From assembly GCF_003425985.1 (NCBI RefSeq), contig NZ_CP022985.1, positions 843,501 through 907,500 of the forward strand: a stretch of 64,000 nt of DNA, in the 5' to 3' direction. The notes under the pieces were generated by a model, which saw only the letters and a list, made by a program, of their open reading frames with translations, had not been told where the DNA came from and did no database searches. Position numbers and translations under genes: made by a program. Shown here one piece after another: positions 38,462-48,086 of this stretch; position 1 is the stretch's first letter; each line of letters starts with the position of its first letter. This stretch comes from Mariniflexile sp. TRM1-10. Lineage in GTDB: Bacteria > Bacteroidota > Bacteroidia > Flavobacteriales > Flavobacteriaceae.

Positions 38462-41311
38462 ATGAATACAAACGCTTTTGCATTGCGTCATATTGGACCT
38501 AGAGAAGACGACCAAAAACTTATGCTAAAAACTATTGGTGTAGACTCTTTAGATCAGTTAATTTACGAAACCATTCCAGACGATATTCGTTTAAAAAACG
38601 GCTTGAATTTAGATGAGCCTATGACAGAATATGAATATTTACTTCATATTCACGAATTATCGAAACTAAATAAAGCTTACAAAACCTATATTGGCTTAGG
38701 GTACCATCCAACCGTTTTGCCTGCCGTAATTCAAAGAAATATTCTTGAAAACCCGGGTTGGTATACCGCTTACACACCTTATCAAGCCGAAATTGCCCAA
38801 GGACGTTTGGAAGCGCTTTTAAATTACCAAACGATGGTAATGGATCTTACTGGTATGGAAATTGCCAATGCATCGCTTCTTGACGAAAGTACAGCCGCAG
38901 CAGAAGCCATGAGTTTATTGTTTGCCGTTCGCGAACGCGACCAAAAGAAAAACAACGTTAACAAGTTTTTTGTTTCTGAAAACATACTCCCTCAAACCTT
39001 GTCTTTACTTCAAACCAGAGCAACTCCTATTGGTATTGAATTGGTTGTTGGCAATGAAGATACATTTGGTTTTTCTTCTGAATTTTTCGGTGCTATTTTG
39101 CAATACCCAGGAAAAGACGGTCAAGTGACCGATATTAAGACATTTATTAACAAAGCGAATGGCGCACAAATAAAAGTGGCCGTAGCTGCCGATATTTTAA
39201 GCTTGGTTAAGCTAGAAGCTCCTGGGAAATTTGGAGCCGATGTCGTGGTTGGTACTACCCAACGTTTTGGAATTCCCATGGGATATGGCGGCCCACATGC
39301 TGCTTATTTTGCAACAAAAGAAGCTTATAAACGGGATATTCCCGGTAGAATTATTGGCGTTACCAAAGATACAGACGGCAATAGAGCCTTACGTATGGCG
39401 TTACAAACTCGCGAGCAACATATTAAACGTGATAAAGCAACTTCAAACATCTGTACTGCTCAAGTTTTATTAGCAGTTATGGCTAGTATGTATGCCGTAT
39501 ATCATGGCCCTAAAGGCTTGAAATTTATAGCCAACAAAGTACATAATACAGCATCTACGCTTGCTGAAGCTTTAAAAACATTAGGGTACAATCAAATAAA
39601 TACTGATTTTTTTGACACACTTCAAATAAAAACAGATTCAAAAAAAATAAAAAAGATTGCCAAAGAGAAAAAGGTAAACTTATTTTATCCGGATAAAGAA
39701 ACAGTTACTATCTCTATAAACGAAACGACTTCGGTTAGGGATTTAAACTATTTAATTTCTGTTTTTGCTGAAGCTGCGGAAAAAGCGACCATCATTATCA
39801 CAACTATTTCTGAAGGCAACAACATTTCCGAAAACTTAAAAAGAACCTCCGATTTTTTAACCCTTGATGTGTTCAACAAGTATCATTCTGAAACCGAATT
39901 GATGCGTTACATAAAAATGTTAGAACGGAAGGACTTAGCTTTAAACCACTCCATGATTTCGTTAGGTTCTTGTACCATGAAACTAAATGCGGCATCAGAA
40001 ATGTTGCCACTTAGCATTTTCAAGTGGGCAAATATCCACCCGTTTGTTCCTAAAAAACAAGCATTGGGCTATTTAACCGTTTTAAAAGAATTGGAAGACC
40101 AATTAACCGAAATTACTGGTTTTGCCGCTACATCTTTACAACCAAATTCTGGTGCTCAAGGTGAATATGCAGGCTTAATGGTTATAAAAGCGTATCATGA
40201 ATCCCGTAATGAAGGGCACAGGAATATTTGTTTAATACCTTCTTCTGCTCACGGTACCAACCCTGCAAGTGCTGTTATGGCAGGCATGAAAGTGGTTGTA
40301 ACGAAATCAACTACCGAAGGTAATATTGATGTTGAAGATTTACGTGAAAAAGCCATTTTACACAAAGATCATTTATCGTGTTTAATGGTTACATACCCAT
40401 CAACACACGGTGTTTACGAATCGGCCATTAAGGAAATCACCAAAATCATCCATGATAACGGCGGACAAGTATATATGGATGGTGCTAATATGAATGCTCA
40501 AGTAGGCTTAACAAATCCTGGAAATATAGGGGCTGATGTTTGCCACTTAAACTTACACAAAACATTTGCTATTCCCCACGGTGGTGGTGGCCCCGGTGTG
40601 GGACCTATTTGTGTGGCCAAACAGCTCGTGCCATTTTTACCTGGAAATCCTGTTAAAAAAGTTGGTGGTAAAAAAGCCATTACCGCTATTTCTGCAGCGC
40701 CTTATGGTTCTGCGTTGGCTTGCTTAATTTCTTATGGTTATATAAAAATGCTTGGTGCAGAAGGTTTAACAGAATCGACCAAAATAGCTATTTTAAATGC
40801 CAATTATATCAAACACCGCTTACAAGGAAGTTTCGACACCTTATATTCTGGTGAACGTGGTCGTGCAGCACATGAAATGATTGTTGATTGTCGCCCATTT
40901 AAAGCGAATGGCATTGAAGTAACCGATATCGCAAAACGCTTAATGGATTATGGTTTTCATGCACCAACCGTGTCGTTCCCTGTTGCAGGAACCTTAATGA
41001 TTGAGCCTACTGAAAGTGAAAGTAAAGCTGAAATTGACCGCTTTTGTGATGCCATGATTTCCATCAAAAAGGAAATTGATCAAGCTTCTAAAGATGATGA
41101 CAATAATGTTTTGAAAAATGCGCCTCACACTTTAGAAATGATAACTTCAAACGAATGGTATTTTCCATACACACGTGAAGAAGCCGCGTTTCCGTTAGAC
41201 TTTGTTAGAGACAACAAATTCTGGCCAAGCGTAAGACGTGTTGATGATGCTTATGGAGACAGAAATTTAATATGTTCTTGCGCACCAATTGAAGCATACG
41301 CCGACGCCTAA
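38462..41311 (+). CDS. gcvP: Glycine dehydrogenase (decarboxylating), P protein
   Basis: The PLP enzyme of the glycine cleavage system, which decarboxylates glycine and passes the aminomethyl group to the lipoyl H protein. 949 residues, the fused full-length form. The N-terminal half starts [17 protein letters not shown] (about 5-21). The PLP lysine is in [18 protein letters not shown] (about 695-712). [15 protein letters not shown] (about 502-516) and [15 protein letters not shown] (about 598-612) are family signatures. The C-terminus ends [10 protein letters not shown]. It is cytoplasmic. The partners gcvT and gcvH are not in the window, so the genes are dispersed. A large inverted repeat follows. 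Confidence 0.97.
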   Translation: MNTNAFALRHIGPREDDQKLMLKTIGVDSLDQLIYETIPDDIRLKNGLNLDEPMTEYEYLLHIHELSKLNKAYKTYIGLGYHPTVLPAVIQRNILENPGWYTAYTPYQAEIAQGRLEALLNYQTMVMDLTGMEIANASLLDESTAAAEAMSLLFAVRERDQKKNNVNKFFVSENILPQTLSLLQTRATPIGIELVVGNEDTFGFSSEFFGAILQYPGKDGQVTDIKTFINKANGAQIKVAVAADILSLVKLEAPGKFGADVVVGTTQRFGIPMGYGGPHAAYFATKEAYKRDIPGRIIGVTKDTDGNRALRMALQTREQHIKRDKATSNICTAQVLLAVMASMYAVYHGPKGLKFIANKVHNTASTLAEALKTLGYNQINTDFFDTLQIKTDSKKIKKIAKEKKVNLFYPDKETVTISINETTSVRDLNYLISVFAEAAEKATIIITTISEGNNISENLKRTSDFLTLDVFNKYHSETELMRYIKMLERKDLALNHSMISLGSCTMKLNAASEMLPLSIFKWANIHPFVPKKQALGYLTVLKELEDQLTEITGFAATSLQPNSGAQGEYAGLMVIKAYHESRNEGHRNICLIPSSAHGTNPASAVMAGMKVVVTKSTTEGNIDVEDLREKAILHKDHLSCLMVTYPSTHGVYESAIKEITKIIHDNGGQVYMDGANMNAQVGLTNPGNIGADVCHLNLHKTFAIPHGGGGPGVGPICVAKQLVPFLPGNPVKKVGGKKAITAISAAPYGSALACLISYGYIKMLGAEGLTESTKIAILNANYIKHRLQGSFDTLYSGERGRAAHEMIVDCRPFKANGIEVTDIAKRLMDYGFHAPTVSFPVAGTLMIEPTESESKAEIDRFCDAMISIKKEIDQASKDDDNNVLKNAPHTLEMITSNEWYFPYTREEAAFPLDFVRDNKFWPSVRRVDDAYGDRNLICSCAPIEAYADA

Positions 41312-41347
41312 AAGTAGTCGTTGAACATCGTAAAAAAACACAAAAAT

Positions 41348-41412
41348 AAATTTGCCTTTTATTAAAACCTCGTACCTTGTATGAGTAAACTAAAAAAGGC
41401 AAATTTTCTTTT
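41348..41412 (+). terminator. Long-loop inverted repeat after gcvP
   Basis: AAATTTGCCTTTT (41348-41360) and AAAAGGCAAATTT (41394-41406) are perfect complements around a 33-nt loop, followed by TCTTTTT just before the ATG at 41414. It may terminate gcvP. The upstream in-frame ATG (41381) lies inside the loop. Confidence 0.6.
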
Positions 41413-41413
41413 T

Positions 41414-42472
41414 ATGAATATTAAAATTACCGGTACTGGAAGCTACATCCCAGATACCATTGAAAAAAACGATGCTTTCCACGAACATGCATTTTTAAAT
41501 ACCGATGGTTCAGTAATTAACCATCCTAATGATGTTATTATTGAAAAATTTCAAGCCATTACAGGCATTGCTGAAAGGCGTTACGCAAACTCCCATTTAA
41601 ATTCTTCCGACATCGGTTTTTTTGCAGCCGAAAAAGCCATCACGGATGCTAAAATAGATCCCGAAACCATCGACTACATTATTGTTGCCCATAATTTTGG
41701 AGACGTTAAACATAATACCATTCAAAGCGATATTCTTCCGTCATTAGCCGTAAGAATAAAACATAATTTACGTATTAAAAACCCTAAATGTGTCGCTTAC
41801 GATATCCTTTTTGGATGCCCAGGTTGGATTGAAGGCGTTATTCAAGCAAAAGCATTTATTCAATCAGGCATGGCGAAACGCTGTTTGGTTATCGGTACCG
41901 AAACCCTTTCAAGAGTGATCGATAAACATGACAGAGATGCTATGATTTTTTCTGATGGAGCAGGCGCCACTATTATTGAAGCAACCGAAGAAGCTGGTGG
42001 TATTTTAGCCCATGAAACAGTAAGTTTTACTTATGATGAAGCCTACTATTTGTACTTTGGAAACTCCAACAATCAAAACCTTTGTAAAGATACCCGCTAC
42101 ATAAAAATGGACGGACGTAAAATTTATGAATTTGCACTTCTTCATGTACCACAAGCCATGAAAACGTGTTTAGACAGCAGTGGTACAGCCATTGAAGATG
42201 TTAAAAAGATTTTTATCCACCAAGCCAATGAGAAAATGGATGAAGCTATTTTAAAACGCTTTTACCGACTTTACAAAACCGAAATACCGGAAAACATCAT
42301 GCCTATGAGTATCCAAACCTTAGGAAACAGTTCGGTAGCAACAATCCCCACACTTTTAGATTTGGTAAGAAACCATAAATTAAAAAACCACAACCTTAAC
42401 GAAGGTGATGTTGTTATATTTGCAAGCGTTGGTGCAGGCATGCATATTAATGCCATTGTTTATAAATATTAA
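41414..42472 (+). CDS. 3-oxoacyl-ACP synthase III family protein
   Basis: 352 residues of the thiolase-fold KASIII/FabH-like family, which starts chain elongation from acyl-CoA or makes beta-keto products. The catalytic triad is visible: Cys in DILFGCPGWIEG (about 122-133), His in KIFIHQANEKMDEA (about 258-271) and Asn in QTLGNSSVATIP (about 298-309). The C-terminus VIFASVGAGMHINA gives the usual glycine-rich end. I take ATG 41414 (MNIKITGTGSYIP), as the ATG at 41381 is within the gcvP-side inverted repeat. It leads a three-gene run with a methyltransferase and a glycosyltransferase. It could be FabH itself or a specialised paralogue; the insertions relative to FabH favour the latter. Confidence 0.88.
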   Translation: MNIKITGTGSYIPDTIEKNDAFHEHAFLNTDGSVINHPNDVIIEKFQAITGIAERRYANSHLNSSDIGFFAAEKAITDAKIDPETIDYIIVAHNFGDVKHNTIQSDILPSLAVRIKHNLRIKNPKCVAYDILFGCPGWIEGVIQAKAFIQSGMAKRCLVIGTETLSRVIDKHDRDAMIFSDGAGATIIEATEEAGGILAHETVSFTYDEAYYLYFGNSNNQNLCKDTRYIKMDGRKIYEFALLHVPQAMKTCLDSSGTAIEDVKKIFIHQANEKMDEAILKRFYRLYKTEIPENIMPMSIQTLGNSSVATIPTLLDLVRNHKLKNHNLNEGDVVIFASVGAGMHINAIVYKY

Positions 42473-42511
42473 AGATTTTCGCTTTCGCGGAAATGAAGAA
42501 ATTTAATTTTA

Positions 42512-43048
42512 ATGTACGAAAAAACATTTCCTAATAAACGGTTTAAGCATACCATTCAATTTTTAAAAAAGCATATTTCAACTTCAGAACCTATTTTAGA
42601 TTTGGGTGTTGAAAATCCGTTTTCAAACATTATGAAACAACATGGTTTTAAGGTTGAAAACACAACAGGAGAAGATTTAGATTTTGATACCTCAGCTATT
42701 GAAAATTCAAATGCTACCGTAATAACAGCATTCGAAATTTTCGAACATTTATTATCACCTTTTACTGTACTTCAATCTATAAAAACCGACAAACTAATAG
42801 CCAGTGTTCCCTTAAAATTATGGTTTTCTTCAGCTTACAGAAGCAAAACCGATATGCTAGACAGGCATTATCACGAATTTGAAGATTGGCAATTCGATTG
42901 GTTACTAGAAAAAACAGGATGGAAAATTATTGATAGACAGAAATGGACAAACCCAACCAAAAAACTTGGAATTCGCCCCGTTTTACGTTGGTTTACTCCA
43001 AGATATTACATTGTTTGTGCTGAAAGAATTAAAAACCCCAATTCTTAA
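42512..43048 (+). CDS. Methyltransferase-like protein
   Basis: 178 residues, shorter than most class I methyltransferases. The pattern ILDLGVENPFSNIMKQHGF (about 28-46) is a motif-I-like segment with the glycine-rich part shortened, and VITAFEIFEHLLSPFTVLQS (about 72-91) and KLIASVPLKLWFSS (about 95-108) match motifs IV and V. HEFEDWQFDWLLEKTGW (about 120-136) is typical for the C-terminus of this group. It lies between a KASIII-like gene and a glycosyltransferase gene on the same strand. It is probably part of a lipid or glycolipid pathway. Whether it binds SAM is uncertain. Confidence 0.7.
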   Translation: MYEKTFPNKRFKHTIQFLKKHISTSEPILDLGVENPFSNIMKQHGFKVENTTGEDLDFDTSAIENSNATVITAFEIFEHLLSPFTVLQSIKTDKLIASVPLKLWFSSAYRSKTDMLDRHYHEFEDWQFDWLLEKTGWKIIDRQKWTNPTKKLGIRPVLRWFTPRYYIVCAERIKNPNS

Positions 43049-43079
43049 ATTCCAAATTCCAATTAGTCATAAATAAGTG

Positions 43080-43087
43080 TAACTTTG
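43080..43087 (+). promoter_or_regulatory. -7 promoter box of the GT2 gene
   Basis: TAACTTTG fits TAnnTTTG, 18 nt before the TTG start at 43106, and supports that non-ATG start. Confidence 0.5.
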
Positions 43088-43105
43088 AATTTCATACTTT
43101 AAGTT

Positions 43106-43954
43106 TTGAATTTCTACATCATCATTCCGGCACATAACGAACAAGATTTTATTGGCATGACCTTGGAGTCACTTAGCAATCAAACTCTTTTACCCAAAAA
43201 AGTGGTAGTCGTCAATGACCATTCGTCGGATGCAACGCAGGAAATTGTGTCAAAATTTGCTAAACAACATTCCTGGATTTCTTTAGTTAATACAACATCT
43301 TTTGATGCACATGTACCAGGTTCCAAAATTATAAATGCATTTTATAAAGGGTTTGAAACTTTAGATGCCAACTATGATGTGATTTGTAAGTTTGATGCCG
43401 ATTTAATTTTTCCTAACAATTATTTAGAACAACTTGCTAGTCATTTTAAAAACAATGAAAAATTGGGTATGGCTTCGGGGTTTTGCTATATTAAAAAAAA
43501 TAGTGATTGGATTTTAGAAAACTTAACGAACAAAGATCACATTCGGGGTGCTTTAAAATCCTATAAAAAAGACTGTTTTTTAGAAATAGGCAAGTTAAAA
43601 CCTTCTATGGGCTGGGACACGGTTGATGAATTACTTGCTAAGTTTTATGGCTGGGACATCTTAACCGATGCCTCTTTACAGGTAAAACACTTAAAACCCA
43701 CTGGAATTAGCTACAACAAAGCCTCAAAATATTTGCAAGGCGAAGCCATGTACAAAATGCGTTATGGATTAGTAATTACCTTAATTTCCGCTATTAAATT
43801 GGCTTATAAAAAAAGTAGTCTGGGTCTGTTTAAAGATTATTTAGTTGGTTATTTTAAAGCTAAAAAACATAAGATTGACTTTTTAGTGACTGAAGAAGAA
43901 GGAAAATTTATTCGAGATTTACGTTGGAAAGGCATGTTGAACAAACTGAAATAA
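43106..43954 (+). CDS. Family 2 glycosyltransferase (TTG start)
   Basis: 282 residues of the GT-A fold. The N-terminal nucleotide-sugar site FYIIIPAHNEQDFIGMTLES (about 3-22), KVVVVNDHSSDATQEIV (about 33-49) and VICKFDADLIFPNNYLE (about 93-109) are clear; FDADL carries the DxD metal motif. MGWDTVDELLAKFYGW (about 171-186) is the ED-type catalytic region. The start is TTG at 43106; there is no ATG in frame nearby and a -7 box lies 18 nt upstream. No membrane helix is obvious, though the C-terminal basic region may associate with the membrane. It transfers a sugar to a lipid or polysaccharide acceptor of unknown identity. Confidence 0.88.
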   Translation: MNFYIIIPAHNEQDFIGMTLESLSNQTLLPKKVVVVNDHSSDATQEIVSKFAKQHSWISLVNTTSFDAHVPGSKIINAFYKGFETLDANYDVICKFDADLIFPNNYLEQLASHFKNNEKLGMASGFCYIKKNSDWILENLTNKDHIRGALKSYKKDCFLEIGKLKPSMGWDTVDELLAKFYGWDILTDASLQVKHLKPTGISYNKASKYLQGEAMYKMRYGLVITLISAIKLAYKKSSLGLFKDYLVGYFKAKKHKIDFLVTEEEGKFIRDLRWKGMLNKLK

Positions 43955-44007
43955 AGCTTTTGTTATGATATCCCAAACCAACAACCATCAACCAACAACC
44001 ATCAATC

Positions 44008-44817
44008 CTAATTAAAACTCCAGTCTTTATAACTACTTGACGATTCAAGTCTGTCTTCCAAAGCATCTTCTAACTGTGGAAAGAAATCAATTCCAGTAAG
44101 TTTTTCAATAGAATCTACCGAAACTACAAAATCATACAGTGGTTTATTGGAATTTTCATGGGGCATTAAAAATGCTATCATTTTAACTTTCCCAGAACCA
44201 ACATCAATCAACACTTTGTAAAATTGATTGGGGACTGCTACCTTTTCACTTCCAATAGTTTTCATATTTCCTTTCAAAACACCTCCTGTAACTACAAAAA
44301 CACCATCGTATTTACTTGCCCAATAGCGTACTTTTTGTTCTAAAGTATTCCAAATTCCGGAATTAAATGCATGTTCTTGTGGTGTAATATTACTTGTTAA
44401 AAACGTTTCATCATGAGCTTGTTTGCTATATTTTCTATCGCCTGCTGGACATAAATGCCCGCGGTCGTACCCTGAGTTTCTATAGTTTTTCCAACTGGCT
44501 GCTCCTGTTTTAACCGCTTTATCAACTTCAAAATAAGGGCGTTTGAAATTGGTATTCGATAGATGAGATTTCTTTAACTCGTAAGCTACCCACTCAGCTT
44601 GTTCGTAGGGTTCGCTATAAGAAAGCGAATACCCTTCGTGGTGTATTATTTGCCCTGTTGTGCTTATTGGTAAAAAATATTCGTTGGTATTCGATTTTAC
44701 TTCTTTACCATTATTTATGACTTCGGCTATTTCTTCAATCTTTAAAAAATGCTCATAGCCATAAACACCCAAGACAAATATTATGGCTAATAGTGTGTAT
44801 TTTGTTTTACTGTTCAA
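44008..44817 (-). CDS. DNA/RNA non-specific endonuclease (NUC1 type)
   Basis: 269 residues. An N-terminal membrane helix (about 5-24) acts as anchor or signal, so the enzyme works outside the cytoplasm. The beta-beta-alpha metal motif is DRGHLCPAGDRKYSKQA (about 118-134) with the catalytic His, followed by FLTSNITPQEHAFNSGIWN (about 138-156), whose Asn binds the metal. Nucleases of this family degrade DNA and RNA without sequence preference. The start lies 1 nt after the pafA stop codon, so the two are likely one operon that recovers phosphate from nucleic acids. This link is inferred. Confidence 0.9.
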   Translation of the reverse strand: MNSKTKYTLLAIIFVLGVYGYEHFLKIEEIAEVINNGKEVKSNTNEYFLPISTTGQIIHHEGYSLSYSEPYEQAEWVAYELKKSHLSNTNFKRPYFEVDKAVKTGAASWKNYRNSGYDRGHLCPAGDRKYSKQAHDETFLTSNITPQEHAFNSGIWNTLEQKVRYWASKYDGVFVVTGGVLKGNMKTIGSEKVAVPNQFYKVLIDVGSGKVKMIAFLMPHENSNKPLYDFVVSVDSIEKLTGIDFFPQLEDALEDRLESSSSYKDWSFN

Positions 44818-44818
44818 A

Positions 44819-46468
44819 CTATTCTAAAACAAATTCTAGGGGTTGACCGATAGCCCCATTAGGAAAACTAATTCCTAAAAGTGCCGACATGGTTGGGGCG
44901 ATATCAGTTATTTTGGTTTTTTGAAAAGTGTCGCCGTGCTTAATCCCTTTTCCGAAGAATAAAAGTGGTACATGTGTGTCGTAATTTAAACCCGAACCGT
45001 GTGTTGAACCTGTTTTACTATAAGAAATAAATGCAGGGTCGTAAACAAAAATAACATCGCCAGATTTTTTTTGGTTAAAACCCCTTTGCAATAAGGCTTC
45101 AATACCAGAATTAAACTCTGTTGAACTCATTGTCGTTGCTGTGTAGGCTTTATCTATGTACTCATAATTAATAATTTCATTTACTATAGCATTTTGAACA
45201 TCATCTAAATCTAAATCGAGCTCTTTTAGTTTCGATCTGTTTAAAAACACTTGGTTGTTGCTTACGTTTTCAATTAAATCGGCAGTTCCAAATTCAGCTT
45301 CAACAAACTCAATAAATTTGTTCTTTTGCGCTTTAGAATCGATGTAGCCCGCAGGTATCTTTACCGTTTGCAAATATGCAGGCACATCAACAGCTGCGTG
45401 ATCGGCAGTTAAAAACACCGTATATTGGTTTTTTCCAACATTGGCATCTAAATAATTAAATAAGCGTTCTAAATTTTTATCTAAACGGATGTAAGTATCT
45501 TGTACTTCTTTAGAATTTACGCCAAAATTATGCCCAACATAATCTGGAGTCGAGTAACTTAATGCTAAAATATCCGTATAATTATCTTTACCAAGTTGCT
45601 CACCATCAATGGCTGCAAGTGCAAAATCAGTAGTGATATCATTACCATAAGCTGAAATTTTCAAGATTTCGTAATTACCATTTTGGGTTTTTAAAGCTTC
45701 CAAATCATATGGAAACGTTGCTGTTTCTTTGCCTTTAAAACCACCTTCAAAGTTGTTCAAATCAGAACCACTTTCGGTATAAGTAGACATATCATAATAG
45801 GTATTCCATTCTTTAAAATACGAAGCGACTGATTTCTTTTTGTTAAAATTCAAAACCCACTTTGGCAATTCATTTACATAAAATGTACTCGAAATCCAGT
45901 TGCCTTCGTCTTTTCCATGAAACCAATACGCTGCATTGGCAGTATGACCTGCCGGTAAAATAGCGCCTCTATCCTTTAAAGCAACACCAATAGTTTTTCC
46001 TCGCATTTGGGTAAACAATCTGTTTTCATCTGAAAAAGTGGTTGTTTTCATTCTATGAGGCGACATTTGCCCCACTTCATCTGTTGTTCCAACGGACTGC
46101 ACTGTTTCATCACCAGCACAGTACACGCTTTTTTTAAGTTCTTTGTCATACCAATTATTCCCAATAATACCATGATACTTTGGTGTTGTCCCTGTATAAA
46201 CCGATGCATGCCCAGGTCCCGTATAAGTAGGAATGTAATTAAAATGATTGTTCTTACAGTTATACCCTTCATTCATCATGCGCTTAAAACCGCCTTCACC
46301 ATATTTATTATAAAAGCGTGTTAAGTAATCGTATCGCATTTGATCTACTACAATACCTACCACTAACTTTGGGTTATCATTTTGTTTGCTCGAAACAACT
46401 TGACTTTGTGCTTTGCTGGAAAAAACGAAAATGGACAAAAAAAGAAAGGAAACGATATTTTTTATCAT
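44819..46468 (-). CDS. pafA: PafA-type alkaline phosphatase
   Basis: 549 residues with a signal peptide (about 1-20, ending SSKAQ). A phosphodiesterase/nucleotide pyrophosphatase-type fold with PafA features: the first metal Asp in GIVVDQMRYDYL (about 38-49), the nucleophile Thr in PTYTGPGHASVYTGTTP (about 80-96), ADHAAVDVPAY (about 360-370) and THGSGLNYDTHVPLLFFGKG (about 490-509) with the remaining metal ligands. PafA is the periplasmic calcium-independent phosphatase of Bacteroidota. It is the first gene of a pair with the non-specific nuclease. No pho box was recognised. Confidence 0.9.
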   Translation of the reverse strand: MIKNIVSFLFLSIFVFSSKAQSQVVSSKQNDNPKLVVGIVVDQMRYDYLTRFYNKYGEGGFKRMMNEGYNCKNNHFNYIPTYTGPGHASVYTGTTPKYHGIIGNNWYDKELKKSVYCAGDETVQSVGTTDEVGQMSPHRMKTTTFSDENRLFTQMRGKTIGVALKDRGAILPAGHTANAAYWFHGKDEGNWISSTFYVNELPKWVLNFNKKKSVASYFKEWNTYYDMSTYTESGSDLNNFEGGFKGKETATFPYDLEALKTQNGNYEILKISAYGNDITTDFALAAIDGEQLGKDNYTDILALSYSTPDYVGHNFGVNSKEVQDTYIRLDKNLERLFNYLDANVGKNQYTVFLTADHAAVDVPAYLQTVKIPAGYIDSKAQKNKFIEFVEAEFGTADLIENVSNNQVFLNRSKLKELDLDLDDVQNAIVNEIINYEYIDKAYTATTMSSTEFNSGIEALLQRGFNQKKSGDVIFVYDPAFISYSKTGSTHGSGLNYDTHVPLLFFGKGIKHGDTFQKTKITDIAPTMSALLGISFPNGAIGQPLEFVLE

Positions 46469-46576
46469 GGTTCTGTATAATTATGATTCAAAATTAAACA
46501 TTTTAATATATCTTAATTTAAAATTAAAGTTAAATACCTGTAACTTTTTTTTACTTTAGCACTATTAAAATTGATT

Positions 46577-47314
46577 ATGACCTATCTACATAATATTGGT
46601 GCTTATTTTATAATGATTGCCGAAATGTTTCGCAAACCCACCAAGTGGTCTGTGATGAAAAAGTTGATATTTAAAGATATTGACGATTTAATTATTGGCT
46701 CTTTAGGCATCATTGCTTTTATATCGTTTTTCGTTGGTGGCGTTATTACCATTCAAACGGCACTAAACATAAGCAATCCGCTAATCCCTAAATATTTGGT
46801 GGGGTTTGCCACTAGGCAATCGGTAGTTTTAGAATTTGCCCCCACCTTTACCTCTATTATTATGGCAGGAAAAGTGGGCTCGTTTATAACTTCCAGTATT
46901 GGCACCATGCGGGTTACCGAGCAAATTGACGCTCTTGAAGTTATGGGCATAAACTCGTTAAACTATTTAATATTCCCTAAAGCCATTGCTCTAATGCTGT
47001 ACCCTTTTGCCATTGCTATTGGCATGTTTTTAGGCATTCTTGGTGGTATGGCTGCCTGTGTTTATGGAGGTTTTAGCTCGTTAGAAGATTATATTTATGG
47101 CATTCAAACAGATTTTATTCCTTTTCATATTACCTATGCATTTATAAAAACCTTTGTTTTTGCTTTTGTTTTGGCAACGATTCCTGCCTTTCATGGGTAT
47201 TATATGAAAGGCGGCGCTCTTGAAGTAGGGAAAGCAAGTACCACATCGTTTGTGTGGACCAGCGTTGTTATCATACTTTTAAATTATTTCCTAACTCAAA
47301 TGCTTTTAAGTTAA
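46577..47314 (+). CDS. mlaE: ABC transporter permease, MlaE family
   Basis: 245 residues with five to six membrane helices, the permease of a lipid-transport system of the Mla type, which moves phospholipids between inner and outer membrane. FAPTFTSIIMAGKVGSFITS (about 91-110) and RVTEQIDALEVMGINS (about 115-130) are the typical MlaE signature, including the EQIDAL coupling helix. I take ATG 46577 rather than the TTG 6 nt upstream. The stop codon overlaps the mlaF start (TAATG). The substrate-binding MlaD-like gene is not adjacent. Confidence 0.9.
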   Translation: MTYLHNIGAYFIMIAEMFRKPTKWSVMKKLIFKDIDDLIIGSLGIIAFISFFVGGVITIQTALNISNPLIPKYLVGFATRQSVVLEFAPTFTSIIMAGKVGSFITSSIGTMRVTEQIDALEVMGINSLNYLIFPKAIALMLYPFAIAIGMFLGILGGMAACVYGGFSSLEDYIYGIQTDFIPFHITYAFIKTFVFAFVLATIPAFHGYYMKGGALEVGKASTTSFVWTSVVIILLNYFLTQMLLS

Positions 47315-48081
47315 TGATAGAAGTTAAAGATTTACATAAGTCATTTAGTGGTGTTGAAGTCTTAAAAGGCATTAGTACTACTTTTGAAAAGGGAAAAACC
47401 AACCTTGTTATTGGACAAAGTGGCTCGGGTAAAACCGTATTTTTAAAATGTTTGTTAGGATTATTTGATTATGAAGAAGGCTGTATTGCTTATGATGGTA
47501 AAGTTTTTTCTGAACTAACCGAAGATGAAAAACGTAATTTACGAGGCGAAATTGGCATGGTATTTCAAGGAAGTGCCTTATTTGATTCGATGACGATTGC
47601 CGAAAACGTGATGTTTCCACTGCGTATGTTTACAAAACAAAGTAAAAGTGAAATGGAAGACCGCGTTAATTTTGTTTTAAACCGCGTTAATTTAGCTGAC
47701 GCTCATAAAAAGAAGCCTAGTGAAGCTTCGGGCGGTATGCAAAAACGTGTTGCCATTGCCAGAGCTATTGTTAACAAACCAAAATATTTGTTTTGTGACG
47801 AGCCAAATTCTGGCTTAGATCCAAAAACTGCTATTGTAATAGATAATCTTATAAAAGAGATTACCGAAGAATATGATATTACCACTGTAATAAACTCACA
47901 TGACATGAACTCGGTAATGGAAATTGGTGAAAAAATAGTGTTTTTAAAAAATGGTTTAAAAGCTTGGGAAGGTTCTAAAAAAACCATTTTTAAAACGGAT
48001 AACGAAGTGGTAACCGACTTTGTTTACTCGTCTGAGTTAATGAAAAAAGTGAGACAAATGTACATTGAAGAGAGGCAATAA
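47314..48081 (+). CDS. mlaF: ABC transporter ATP-binding protein, MlaF type
   Basis: 255 residues, the ATPase partner of the MlaE permease. Walker A GQSGSGKT (about 36-43), the Q-loop VFQGSALFDS (about 85-94), signature ASGGMQKR (about 139-146), Walker B YLFCDEPNSGLDP (about 159-171) and the switch INSHDMN (about 192-198) are complete. The Q-loop with SALFDS is typical of the MlaF/Ttg2A group. I take ATG 47314, which overlaps the mlaE stop by 1 nt; the longer open frame begins inside mlaE. It is convergent with the DUF389 gene. Confidence 0.92.
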   Translation: MIEVKDLHKSFSGVEVLKGISTTFEKGKTNLVIGQSGSGKTVFLKCLLGLFDYEEGCIAYDGKVFSELTEDEKRNLRGEIGMVFQGSALFDSMTIAENVMFPLRMFTKQSKSEMEDRVNFVLNRVNLADAHKKKPSEASGGMQKRVAIARAIVNKPKYLFCDEPNSGLDPKTAIVIDNLIKEITEEYDITTVINSHDMNSVMEIGEKIVFLKNGLKAWEGSKKTIFKTDNEVVTDFVYSSELMKKVRQMYIEERQ

Positions 48082-48086
48082 CGTCT

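Noticed and set aside
46577..48081. Complete mla operon
   Set aside because: Only mlaE and mlaF are present; no MlaD-like substrate-binding gene is adjacent, so only the two genes were called.
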